Source: Planococcus citri
Lineage: Eukaryota; Arthropoda; Insecta; Hemiptera; Pseudococcidae
Direction of reading: 5' to 3'
Assembly: GCF_950023065.1 (NCBI RefSeq)
Contig: NC_088679.1
Span: forward strand, 32,178,001-32,242,000
DNA: 64,000 bases
Part shown: one piece after another, positions 23,490-34,185 of the stretch
Layout: each line of letters starts with the position of its first letter
Numbering within the stretch: position 1 is the first letter of the stretch
Made by a program: the position numbers and the translations under genes
The notes under the pieces: generated by a model
Told to the model about the DNA's origin: nothing
Seen by the model: only the letters and a program-made list of their open reading frames with translations
The model's database searches: none

Positions 23490-24850
23490 CCAAAATGTAA
23501 GTGAACGCTATGGTCATATATGCGAGATACGTATTTAGGTATAGTCTTGCTTCATATTTCCCCCTTGTTTTACCGAAAAACTACGTACACTCGAATATAG
23601 ATACGTGTAAGAATGTATTGGCGAAGAAAACCGATATACCCGTATACATACCGCAGATATTGTTATTGAATTTCCATATCCGAAGAATAGATTTCTAATA
23701 GGAAAAACGTCGTTGTCAAAAGCCAATAGGGACACATTCTCGGAGAGCATTTTCTGGTCGTTATATTAGCTTAGTCGTCGTTTCACGTCTGCCAGAACGT
23801 ACAATATGTACGCTTTTCATTTCAAACGCCGCATATGCATACTACTCTACATGTACGTACATTATAAAGAGCTACGCGATTTTATATCGTACGTACGTAT
23901 ATAAAACAACGAACGAGAAAATTCTAAATATGCATCTCATTTCGGTATTATTACGAATTCTCGCAGACTATTTGCCAGAATACAAATATCCGTTTATAAT
24001 TTATATTTTAGTTAAACTGTCGTACAGTCGTACACTTGAACGTCATTAAAGCGACGCTGAGTAGAAATTTTTACATTATTTAAAATCGTTTAAACTTCGT
24101 GTCTTGGTCGTTTTAAAAAGATGCAAATTTCTGCCCGCCTTACTGTCAATTACTCCTGCTATAAAGCTCCTTGCTAGACGCCAAGAAGGTTTTATTGAAA
24201 GTTTGCAGCGTGTGAAGGCGAGAGGTAGCAATTTTCTGTAGACACGTTTTCTCGAACGGTATATTATAGAGCATTTAAAATGTGGTTTATATATCTTTCT
24301 ACAAGTTCTTAAGAACGGCTATAGTACGTATAAAATCAGTGTATTAGTGGCCAGTTTCAGAGGTACTTGGATTTGTCTCTCGACTCTTCGCCTCGATCCA
24401 GGTTACCTATCTAATCTAGCTGGAAATATCGTCTACCAGGTGTTCAGGATATTGGAAAGGTTTCATGAACACGTAAGTATAGACTCTGCGGTAATATAAG
24501 ATGAGAGCAGGAGGTAGATCTATGACTTCGGTGTTTTGTGTATTAATCTTGCGTGTTCATTTAGGCTTCTGTTGATGGATTTAAAGCTGGCTTGGTATAT
24601 TAACTTGGCAGACGGCGTATAATTTAGGTGGATTTTCTATCGTGTACTCTTCTCAATGACGACGACGACGACGACCGTAGTGTATTACGATATGATTCTT
24701 TCAAAGGGTTTCGTTTGGAAAAGTTTTTCTGGGTGGTTGATGTTGTTGAGGGAACACGTTATTTACTGGCATTGGAATACACTAATTTTCACTCATTACT
24801 GTTGTAAGGATACATGTACCGGGACAATACAATTGTAGAATAGTTAGGGT
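23490..24850. other. Island of apparently unique non-coding DNA
   Basis: ACGTACGTATATAAA, CATTAAAGCGACGC and TCGTACAGTCGTACAC words occur, with a (GAC)6 run at 24658-24675. No bounded repeat and no recognisable protein. It may be regulatory. Confidence 0.3.
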
Positions 24851-25460
24851 GACAAGTCTGCGTAGAAAGTGTTTCAATTTTTGAAGAGAGGGCGAGAGGA
24901 GGGGTTTATTATGTTAGTTTTTCGGAGTTGTTGAACTGCTGGGGTAAACACTTACACATGAAATGGTAAAGTTTGCTCGAAAGGTAAATTTCATTATTGT
25001 GTAGTCGCAATTTTTGGGTCGAGGTTTATTATTTAAGAATCTGTAGCTGTTAATTTGGCAAATTGCGTTTTGCTGTTCTTCTTTTTGTGGAAGGTTGTAC
25101 CGAATTATTGTTGATTGGTTGTAACGTGGTCATTTTTTGTAATTGACATTCTGGAGTTGTTACTTGGTTGGGGTTTAAAGTTCTTGGATCTCTGTAATGT
25201 TTTATTTTTATAATATTTTGTGCCTTTTTTTTTGAAAAACTTTTGTTTTAAAGCTGATGTTTGATGCTTGTTTATTTGAAGTTTGGTCTCATTTGATTGT
25301 GTGTGCATATTTTGTGGACGATGTTTTGGGGTCTTGGATGGATAAATTTTCAAGTTGGAAAGAATGAAGAAATCCAGATTCTAGTTTTTCTGTTATTCTT
25401 TGAAGTTCGTCTGTTTTAAAAGTACTACATAGAAACCATTTGAATTACATTAGTATCAGA
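24850..25460. other. T/G-rich spacer before the minisatellite
   Basis: The minus strand has an 82-codon Lys/Asn/Thr/Gln-rich frame at 25105-25353. It looks like translated A/C-rich DNA with no domain, so I do not call it a gene. Confidence 0.3.
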
Positions 25461-25556
25461 GTGTTTCAAATCGTTTCAAAATATGGTTTCAAAACTGCAG
25501 CTTTTCTCATCTGTGAATTTCATTATAGTCTCACCTTCGGAGTTCGGAGATAGGGG
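25461..25556 (+). repeat. Left copy of the direct repeat flanking the minisatellite
   Basis: GTGTTTCAAATCGTTTCAAA, then ATATGGTTTCAAAACTGCAG, is repeated at 25953 with one early mismatch. Similarity then declines towards GTCTCAMCTTCG. Confidence 0.85.
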
Positions 25557-25952
25557 TCTAGTCTCTTAAGGTCACTGAACCGTCCGTATGGCTTATCAAG
25601 ATCGTCTGTCTGGTCTTTAAAGATCATTGACCCGTCACTCACCTCCCTGTTTAGCCTCTCGTAGTTGCCTGACTGGTTGTTCAAGGTCGTCAGTCTGCGT
25701 GCCCGGTTTTTTTTAGGCTATTGACACGTCTGCCTAGCCTCTCAAGGTCGTATGTATTCCTGTCTGGCCTCTTAAAGTCATTGACCCGTCTGTCTGGATT
25801 CTCAAGGTTACTGAACCACCTGTGTAGCTTCCCAAAGTTGACTGTTTAGCCTTTAAGGTCATTGACCCGTCGGTATGGGCTCCCAATGTTGTCTGTATGG
25901 CTCCGTAAGGTCATTGACTCGTCTGTCTGGCCTCTTAAGGTCACTGACCCAA
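25557..25952 (+). repeat. Minisatellite carrying IR1 nuclear-receptor-like sites
   Basis: Tandem units of the form AAGGTCATTGACCCGTCTGT followed by CTGGCCTCTT (30 bp, with longer variants of about 52 and 61 bp) fill the segment. Seven cores read as two AGGTCA-type half sites inverted around one base: 25569-25581, 25621-25633, 25775-25787, 25805-25817, 25856-25868, 25908-25920 and 25938-25950. A degenerate one is near 25715. TCAAGGTCG, an exact FTZ-F1-type monomer word, occurs at 25681 and 25742. The array is flanked by the direct repeats, which suggests segmental duplication around it. Whether it binds receptors is inference. Confidence 0.85.
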
Positions 25953-26056
25953 GTGTTTCAAATCGTTTCAAAATATGGTTTCGAAACTGCAGCTCTGCTT
26001 CTCTGTTGAACGGTTTCATTATACATATTATGTAGTCTCAACTTCGTAGACCGGTA
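25953..26056 (+). repeat. Right copy of the direct repeat flanking the minisatellite
   Basis: It matches 25461-25556 from GTGTTTCAAATCG through CTGCAGCT, then more weakly to GTCTCAACTTCG. Confidence 0.85.
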
Positions 26057-26500
26057 CGTAAGATCTAAACCTGCTAGATATTGCTAGGTGATTGGTTGTT
26101 ACTTGTTTTGGTGTAGTTGAAATTGTTGCCAGTTCATTGTGTGTAAGTTTGTTAATAATCTTTGTTTGAAGTTATCAGTTTTTCAGCAACATTTTTGTGG
26201 TTTCGAAATGAATATTGGTGGTTCTTATATTCGTTGGTTTTCATTTTAGTTCTTCGTATGGTTGAAATTTGTGGTTTGAATGGAAACTGAACTACTGAAA
26301 ATTGTTTTGTTGTACTTGATGATGAAATCATGCTTCTTCGAGTTTACAATGAGTAATTTGAAGGTCTAGGATTGTCTCATTCTTAGCTATTGTTCTCTCG
26401 ATCAATCTTCCATCAGAATAGCCAACGTCAGCGAATGTTTTTTCGTTTCACTTTTGCAATCGTCTGCAACATTTAACTCATTTCTTAGATGCTTAAACGT
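26057..26500. other. Unassigned DNA after the minisatellite
   Basis: On the minus strand a short open stretch near 26340-26460 has less AT-biased codons but no recognisable family. No RNA or bounded repeat is seen. Confidence 0.3.
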
Positions 26501-27146
26501 GCCTGGCTAAGTTCTCAGAGAGCATAAATACATGATATGATTTATTGCTTTAAAATTGCTTTGACATGCGAGAATAGAACTCTCGGGCTCATGAACGTTG
26601 TTGAAAAAAGTGCTCGCTTAGCTTTACACAGTAAAGATATTACAAAGCATGCTGCGTTAGTTAGTTCTACGAAAATTTCTCGAAGGTTGCATATGTAATA
26701 TGAGGCAGAGAAAATAATATACAAACGTGAGATAAGATCGAAACAAAACGCGTTAATAAACTTCCGGTCTCATTGCGCGGCGATAAGGTAAGGTAGGTAT
26801 GCGCGGTTATTTTACCCACACAAATGGTCAACAACGCTTTTCAATGTATGTGAAGTCAAAATTGGCGGAATTATTGGAAATGTTGGCCGTCGTCGTCGGT
26901 TGGATGTTTGTTGTATGCGGAGGTATTGCGAGAATTGGCGTGTGTTGTACCGAAGTAGGGTCAAACGATTAGGTAAAGCCATCATCAAAGAAATGGAAAT
27001 TAATTGGAAAAGGGTACACAGGTTTCGCTGTGTTTGTTTAGCAGACATAGTAATTTCACAGCTGTGGAAATCAATCTTCGTATTATCATCGCAACGGTGT
27101 AAGGCCTCAGGAAACATCTCGATTGTGTGCTTTCGATGAGGTATTG
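26500..27146. other. Island with overlapping frames on both strands
   Basis: A 101-codon minus frame (26812-27117) and a 79-codon plus frame (26900-27139) overlap. Neither has a signature. GCGCGGCGATAAGGTAAGG near 26775 could be a splice donor context (AAG/GTAAGG) but has no coding frame to support it. Confidence 0.25.
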
Positions 27147-27148
27147 TA

Positions 27149-27459
27149 AAGGGAGTCCCAAAACTACTTAGAGATGCTCTTGATAGAACGACATTTTTCG
27201 AATTAAATGTGTTGAGCAGGTTTTATTTTTATTTTCATTTTTTTTGTGAAATATCTTCAGATTTCGAGTTTATTGTTTTTCAAGCTCGTGAGATAAAAAA
27301 TCGTCCAATTTTTTATGGTCGATAGATTCTGAAAACATTGGGTGTGCACTATTGGGAGAAGTTCTATTCAAGGTCTGTCGTTTGATTTATCGCAATGGAA
27401 GCTGATGATAATGTATTATCTCGTACAAAATGAATTCCTTGTAATTTTGGGACACCCTA
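27149..27459. mobile_element. MITE with GGGNGTCCCAAAA ends, mariner-like
   Basis: The left end AAGGGAGTCCCAAAACTAC is mirrored by GTAATTTTGGGACACCCTA on the right. TA lies at 27147-27148 and 27460-27461, as expected for Tc1/mariner-type insertion. AGGGTGTCCCAAAA-like ends are common in insect mariner relatives. About 311 bp with no transposase, it is the only clear mobile element inside this island. Confidence 0.75.
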
Positions 27460-27461
27460 TA

Positions 27462-28080
27462 TGTATGCTTCGGTAATAGTAATTTCACTAGGTACGTAAT
27501 GGGCTACGTATCTGTATACAGAAGGCTTTATGAAATGTATGTATGTGTATACGAAGCATCTGGAGGCGAGTACATAAGTGAATTGGCTTCAGCTTCATGT
27601 AGCTGTAGTATGTGCAAACAACAGCAACTGTAGCTGCGAAGGAGGAGGAGGTCGAGGTGGCAGTAGCCTCAGCGCTACAGCAGCAATAACAGCGAGTACA
27701 AAACCGGCAACATCATTAAAATCGGCTCAGCCCGGTCGCCGCCATCCATCGGCACTGCCGCGGACATCGTCAAATGAAATTCCCACGATGTGTACGCCCG
27801 TTTAGCTTATTTATTTACGCATCACGCTTACTCGTTCGTATTAAAATAGGTAGATTCATTGTTCGTATCATAACCTTTTTTGAAGTTTTATCTGGTCGCA
27901 TCAAAGCACGCGGAGTCTATATACAGATAGTCGACTCGCGGATGCGGATCAGCAGCCGGAGCGAGGAGAGGAGTGATGCTGTTCGACGTGGTGTAATTTT
28001 TTTTCAGCAACGTGTAAGCGATCGCGAAAACAACGGATGGTGGATATTTATGGTGTTTTCCGTCTTTCTGTGTGAGTAGG
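27462..28080. other. GC-richer island with Ala/Ser/Thr/Gly-rich frame
   Basis: The plus frame 27578-27805 (no good ATG; TTG/GTG-type start) contains a glycine/arginine patch followed by Ala/Ser/Thr-rich sequence with GGA, ACA, GCA codons. Low-complexity composition of this sort occurs in coding exons of developmental genes but also in plain triplet-rich DNA. There is no splice support that I can rely on. I leave it as a possible exon. Confidence 0.2.
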
Positions 28081-29010
28081 GTGTTTGATAAAGTTAATTT
28101 CCAGAATGGGAAAAATGGACTGAGGACTCTATAGAAATTGTAGGGGCACGTGTTTGCTTCAGGAAAACTGGTTTTAAATGAATTTTCAAATTTTTATGTT
28201 CATTAACGTCCACTCACGTGATTCAGATGTAGATGTACCTGAATTTTTGAATGCGAAAATTTTAATGTTGAAGATTTCTTTATTACTTTTTTTTTTTTTA
28301 GGAAATCATCAGCAATTATCTAATTTACAATTTTATTTTCTGTTCCAGGTTAGTACCAATTTTCGAACTAATTGCAAGATACGCGTATCAGCGAATCAAG
28401 TGAGTTACTCATTTGACATGGTTTCAGTTGAAAAAGTTAGATATGTACGTTGAAAATGATGGTTGGCTTTTGGCAACATTTTTTTTAGGTTAAGAAAAAT
28501 GAGAAAAATTACATTTTTGACGGTAATGCTCGATTTTCTGCCACATTTCCTCGAAACTCTACTTCAGATTGTCTTTGAATGAATGAATTTTGCAAAATTG
28601 TCACCTTCACTTCTCTGAAATTAACAAGTATTCGTGGATGGGCGTGCAGATTGACTTGAACAGTTGAAGTACGAAGAAAAATTCCCCTCTCCCTGTCAGT
28701 GTATGTAATAACAGTTTAAATGCCAATTGTACATATTCAAGTTCAAAAATGTTTTTAAAAAAATCGATTTTAATAAAGTATGGTTTCATTGGTTTCTTAA
28801 TTTTAACACTCACCCCTCAGCCAGAGATGGATAGAAATAGGAGAGGGGGCATAGAAGGATTTTCCACCTGAGCTTCGAGGTTTGGGGAGAGATATGGTAT
28901 TTCTTCTCATTATTGATATTTTTGTGATTAGATAGCCTTACTTACTTTTTCTTATTCATTTTTTAAAAGTTTTTTCAAAAGTTCGTTTGGTGACTAATGT
29001 TCTTTATTTA
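28080..29010. other. AT-rich DNA, nothing recognised
   Basis: It contains T-runs and a G-run (GGAGAGGGGGC near 28838). There is no gene, RNA or bounded repeat. Confidence 0.35.
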
Positions 29011-29013
29011 TCG

Positions 29014-29354
29014 AGGTGTTTAATGGTCATGAAAGTTATGAAAAGTCATGAATTTTGCTTGAAACACTTGAAAATTAATCAAAAAGCCCATAAAATTAAA
29101 AAAAAAACAATGAAAAAATGAAATAAAATTTTTGTTCAAAAAATCAGAAAAAAGAAAAAACCGAAGTAGGTACCTAATTTTTGATCTTGTAAAAAATGGC
29201 AGCCCTGTTCGATTTCCTCGCAGTTTCAAGTCAGTCAAATTATTATTTTTTTTAGGTACCTAGGGGAAGGGGGATATTTTCAAGCGGTAAAAATGTGAAA
29301 AATATATCATGAAAAAGTCATGATTTTTTGTCCGGGAGTTTTGTTAGACACCCT
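29014..29354 (+). mobile_element. Dispersed 'GTCATGAAAAGTCATGA' element, copy 2, intact
   Basis: It begins AGGTGTTTAATGGTCATGAA and ends GGAGTTTTGTTAGACACCCT. The outer ten bases of the two ends are imperfect inverted repeats (AGGTGTTTAA and TTAGACACCCT). Interior words such as AATTTTTGATCTTGTAAAAA and GGCAGCCCTGTTCGA match copy 1. It shows what copy 1 looked like before its insertions. No coding frame; non-autonomous. Confidence 0.8.
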
Positions 29355-29359
29355 GGTTA

Positions 29360-30430
29360 TGTTGCTAAATTATTTTTGAGAAAAATTCTCAACTTATATT
29401 CATTTGTTTTGCTGGAAATTGAAGATTTGAGCTTTTTCAAAACTCATTTTTCGACAAAATTCTTGTTCGGAAGCTCAACTTTTTTGTGATTTGGCTAATT
29501 GTGCAGGGTACCTATTACTCTCTTCAAAGCATTTAAATTCTCCCACATGGAAACCTAGTAGAATTTTGGATCCCAGCCTCTCAAGATCAGGATCCTTACT
29601 TTTGAATTATGCTCTTGACAAAATTTGTAAAAAACTACCATTTGCAGAGCGAAGCAATGTCACTTTTTTCAAAAAAATTTGCTGAAATTTCATTCATTTC
29701 ATGTTGATGTTTTTTTGGGGTTTTTTGAAAATTGCAGTTATTGGAATTTTTGAGTCTAAAGTAGGTAGGTAAGGTACCTAATGTGTTGATTTTGTTTGGA
29801 TTAAAAATCTAAAAAATGTTAATTATTGGATTTCTATAGGTTATCGAAAATACGTATTATTTTTAAGAATTTCGCCTTACTTCGCTTGGGTCATTTAATG
29901 TTGTTTTTTTTTTGTTTTTTTTATGTATGAGAGAAAATAATATTTTGAATTTTGTTGTAAAATTTTCAGAATCCAATTTTCTAATGACATTTTTTTTGTA
30001 TAGCAGAGTATTTTTTTCGCTAAAACACTTCGACTTTTTAAGATGAATCGTTGATTCTTCTCTCGTGAAATTTTTAGGGAGAGGGGTTGGGTGAATATGA
30101 AAGGTCAATTAATCGAATGATGTCAAAAATTTGCCTTTTAATTTTTTTTCTGACGATTTTTCACAAAAAACTCTATAAAAAGGGGAGGAATGCTGGTGGG
30201 ATGGGGGGGGGGTCATCTATTTCTACTTCTCAAAATATGGAAGTATCTCATGTTTCAAAATCTAAATGAACTTAGTGATGGATGGTCATGTTTGATGTTT
30301 GTGGTTTTGAAATTGAATAATTTCTTGGAGGATTTTTTTTTCAAGAATGAGAAATATGTTCATCTTACCCTATTTCATTTTTTTTTTTTTTGAGATTTGT
30401 GGGTGTCTCGCGATATGACATTCACTTACC
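29360..30430. other. AT-rich DNA with G-runs
   Basis: No gene is recognised. A G-run lies at about 30202. The end of the stretch, CTTACCAGACACCCTGTG near 30426, resembles the terminal word of the dispersed element and may be a truncated end. Confidence 0.35.
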
Positions 30431-32640
30431 AGACACCCTGTGTATTTCATTTTACGAGTACTATTCGTATACAGGTCTATTGGACCAAACTACAAACACG
30501 TGAAATGGTTGATTTTATTTGATTTTTTTTTTGGTCGTCAAATAACCCCTATATGAGATATGAAAGTAGGTACTACTGGTATATTCGTTTTTAGCACGTT
30601 TGTGTATTAAAAGTAAGGATGGTCGAGGTGCATCTCTGTGTATAGAGTTCTTATGTGATGTGTGGAATTCGTTATGGGATTCTTGATTTAAGAAGAAGAC
30701 CACTACGACCGCACGACTTACTATCTATCTACTCGGATGACGACGTTAGTGTTGGTGTGGCGAATGAAATGCTATTCTTAGTTTCTTTCATCGCCTAATT
30801 CAATCAACGTTTTCTCGCTCACCCTTGATATTTACTTTCCCCTATTTTGCTTTTTTGACAAATTCTCTTCGACATCCCAGCACAGCACCCAGAGTGCTTC
30901 TTCGTTCGCGTCATATTCGAAGTTTAATTATATTTTCATTAATTATACGCGTTCGGTGCGTCGCTCGTTGCTTTCTCGTCCATTTGCTCCGGCGTAGCGT
31001 GTATAGTTTTATTGTAGTACGACTAGAATAGGCTTTGTGGCGTGTTAGTCTGCTCGTTCGGTGTTTTGGAACCCTTGGATTAGTGTAGGCAGCGACTTTC
31101 GTAATCGTTTTTTCACCCTTAGAACTTTTTAACATTTTAAAAAACAAAAGCAAATAAGAAAATTCGTTTTGAAGAGTTGTCTTCGATGGTGCTTCCTCTC
31201 CTGTTCCTCCTTTCGTCCTCGATTGAGTTGGTTGACTCTTACGTTGGGGATGGAAATAATTTCATATTTATGAACATCGATTAAAAAACCAACCAACTTG
31301 TCTGTCCTGGACCCCCCCCTTCGTTGTTGCGAAGTAAAATCGTATCGTAGTGTACGAATTAGTTGATTTTTTGGTATATTTTCTCGTTAATGTTTTGTAT
31401 TTTTTTCGGTTTTGTTTACGTCCGAGTCACGATATTGGAATTTCTAAGTAACGAAATGTACTTACCTACTCTCGGTATATCTATAGGAAGGAAAAAAAAT
31501 TGTTAATAGAAACAAGGTCGCGAGCCTATAATCGAAAAATACTACGGCATAGGCGATAAACGATATAGGCACGATGTATATAGCAAGTGTTGTTCGTATA
31601 GTGAGTACATAAAATTTTACTTGGCCATATTTCACGTTTATGATCGAAGATTGTTCACGACTACGGGTTCGGCAGGTCGTTAATGGCAACTATTAATTAC
31701 GATGATCGACCAAGAAGCGTCAGTTCGATCGATATCGAACGCTTCATTAATCATGCGATATTGCTAAAGATCGCAGATACTGTATGAAAAAACGAGTACA
31801 GGTGGGGGGTATGTTTAGTCGAACTCGTAATGTATATCTTTACCTATATAAAACCGAGTCGATGAAAAAGAGAAGGAAAAATTACACGATGATTTTTTTT
31901 TTCATTCTTTTTCAAAATCGTGGCACATCGTTTAAAAATGGCGCATTGGAAATACTCGTAGGTACATTAGAAAGTTGGTGGTAATCGAAACGTGCTATTT
32001 GGATTCTCAAGTACCTATATCGACTCATTATCGAAATTATTTTATCGGATCGGATCAAATGGCTGAGCTATTGATGGAAAATTCGACGTTAAATTAATAC
32101 CTGTGAATTTTCGATACGTGGTTTTAAAGTATACCGTGCCCGCAGCTCGGTTTATTGTTATTGTTATGGTTCGACTCTGTGTCGTGTTTTATTTGGCGGA
32201 GTTCGTTGATGATACCTTTACGTTTGGTCAATATCTCGATGTTATGAAGTTTTATAGCGATAAAGTTGTCGGTAATGAAGGGTTTCATTTCCACATTTGT
32301 ACTATGGAATACGAATTAGAAGCCTGGTGGAACTCTCGACGTGTATATGGTGTAGTTTCGATAATCAACTGCTAATTGAGAGGTGAAAAAAAAAATTATC
32401 AAACTCGGTTGTCTTGTCTGTTTGAAGGAAAAAAAGGGTGAATTTCTTTCTACGAGTAAGTATTCGAGAATTACAAGAGAGCTGATTCGAATCACTAGAT
32501 GTAATTGGAATGCAATAGCAGCTTGTCTTTTCAACTTGCTAACTAATCCGAGGCCTGTGTGTGGTTCGAAGTTTCGCTGGCTGGTATTGATTGGATTGAC
32601 TTTGTCAGTTCTTTAAGCCTGTCCAATCGATACAAGCTGG
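30430..32640. other. Island of apparently unique non-coding DNA
   Basis: CpG-rich words (ACGCGTTCGGTGCGTCGC, GATCGATATCGAACGC, GTACGACTAG) are frequent. Frames up to 90 codons occur on both strands without signatures. No bounded repeats. Confidence 0.3.
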
Positions 32641-32780
32641 TGGAGCTGTTGAACTTACGACTGTGATTATCCATCAAGAGGATTATGTGTGGTTCTTGGC
32701 CAAATTCAAGAACAATATCACGTTTTGGTGTTGGAAGTTGGGATCGCATTGTTGTGGAATTTGCTGAAATGGTAAGTTAA
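32540..32780. other. Exon-like patch with canonical splice-site words
   Basis: An ATG-initiated minus frame (32543-32749) has unusually balanced codon use for this window. It is preceded on that strand by TTACCATTTCAG, a good 3' splice-site word, at about 32772-32762. On the plus strand the same junction reads AAATG/GTAAGTTAAAAG, a strong 5' splice site at 32771/32772, with an open frame before it. Both readings cannot be right and neither protein resembles a known family. Confidence 0.2.
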
Positions 32781-32789
32781 AAGACTAAT

Positions 32790-33600
32790 TGAAGCAGATT
32801 GAAGTATGGGTCGAGAAAAAAGTACAAATACATTCATTATGTTCAGTTTTAACCTACACACAATTTGAAGGTACATATTCAAAAATAGTCCTTGGAGATG
32901 CTGAATTTGATTTTAAAGAAAGTAGTCTCCGATTTGCATCTTTTTGCATTAGGAAGATGTAAAAACTTGAAATGTTTCATTTCAGAGGAGGGGAATGGGG
33001 ATTGTTGTTACGTCTTGCATAATGGAGTTATTTATGTGGTGAAATCGCAAAAAATGTGTTTTTCCCCCAAAAAGATAATGAAACAATTTTATCTATTGGA
33101 AATTTTTGATTTTTGCACCAATATTCTTCAATAATCATCTTTCTTAGACAAGACTTCACCCAGCCCCCTCCCATTTCCATCAAAATTTGTTAATCAAAGT
33201 CTGTTATATCCTGAATAACCCTCTTTTTAAATAAATGCTCGCTTTGGACCCTTAAATTTGACTGACCTGGTGTTCTAGTATACAAAGCTGTAAAAAGTTG
33301 AAAAACATTAACAGAAAAAAATGAAATGTAGGTAAGTATAAGTACCTAATTTTTTCCAATATTTCATTTCCTGTTGAATTGCTCCTCGAATAACCTTTTC
33401 AAAAGAAAATGTCTCCTGATCCTGTCATTTTCGAAAAATTTCTCTCAATTAATATTTGCCACCTTTTCCCAACTGTGAGAGGTTCTACAAAGAAGACCCA
33501 ACTACGTTTATGGAGCCAGGAAGATTTTTTCTCAGAAATGGTTTCATTAGAGCAGTTTCAACACTCAACAGCAATGACACATCTAAAAAAATTCTATCTC
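32790..33600. other. AT-rich DNA, nothing recognised
   Basis: Small frames (80 and 105 codons) have no signature. The latter (33409-33726) runs into the inverted-repeat element that begins at 33608, so it is at least partly transposon sequence. Confidence 0.35.
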
Positions 33601-33607
33601 TATATTT

Positions 33608-34135
33608 GTGACGCGGCCAGCGATACCATACCATATATCGGCAAAAATTTTTTTCGTTTTATTGTGGTTTCTGGTAGTGTTTTTCTTCCTCTTTTCAATG
33701 GTGCAAACAGATTTTCAAAATATTAAAATCTGACAAATTTTCAAAATTTCAAAGTTGCGTATTTTTTGAAATTCAAAAACCAAAATTCTGAGAAAAACGT
33801 GTTTGAAAGTTTGGGTTATTTTTGTAACATTTTTAAAAATTTTTTTTTTTTTTTTTTTGATTTTCTTCATCTTTTAATGGTTTTACATCATAATATTTTT
33901 TGTTTTTTTTTTTTTGACATTTTTTTATGAAAACCACTTTTGTAAAACCGGTTTTTCACCACTAAAACGACGTGTTTGAGATCGGTGGGTACACCCATTC
34001 CAAAGTATAGGCTTCATAGTATATGAATCGACAAAAAAATTTTTTTTGATATTTTCTGACTTTTTCCATGAAAACGCGATTATATCTCAAAAAAAAGTTT
34101 TCCGACATATGGTATAGTATCGCTGGCCGCGTCAC
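33608..34135. mobile_element. Inverted-repeat element with GTGACGCGGCCAGCG ends
   Basis: GTGACGCGGCCAGCGATACC at the left is mirrored at the right with one or two mismatches, and pairing continues inward through CCATATNTCGG. ATTT stands directly outside both ends (33604-33607, 34136-34139), compatible with a 4-bp target duplication in AT-rich DNA. The interior is T-rich with no transposase. About 528 bp, non-autonomous. Confidence 0.8.
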
Positions 34136-34185
34136 ATTTTGTAAATTTTTTTTTCAATTTTTGGGGCTTTATGAAAGTGGCCTAC

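Noticed and set aside
25105..25353. Lys/Asn-rich minus frame as a gag-like protein
   Set aside because: Composition follows from A/C-rich DNA; there is no zinc knuckle or neighbouring pol domain.
26775..26790. AAG/GTAAGG as a real splice donor
   Set aside because: No frame or acceptor supports it; isolated donor words are expected by chance in 64 kb.
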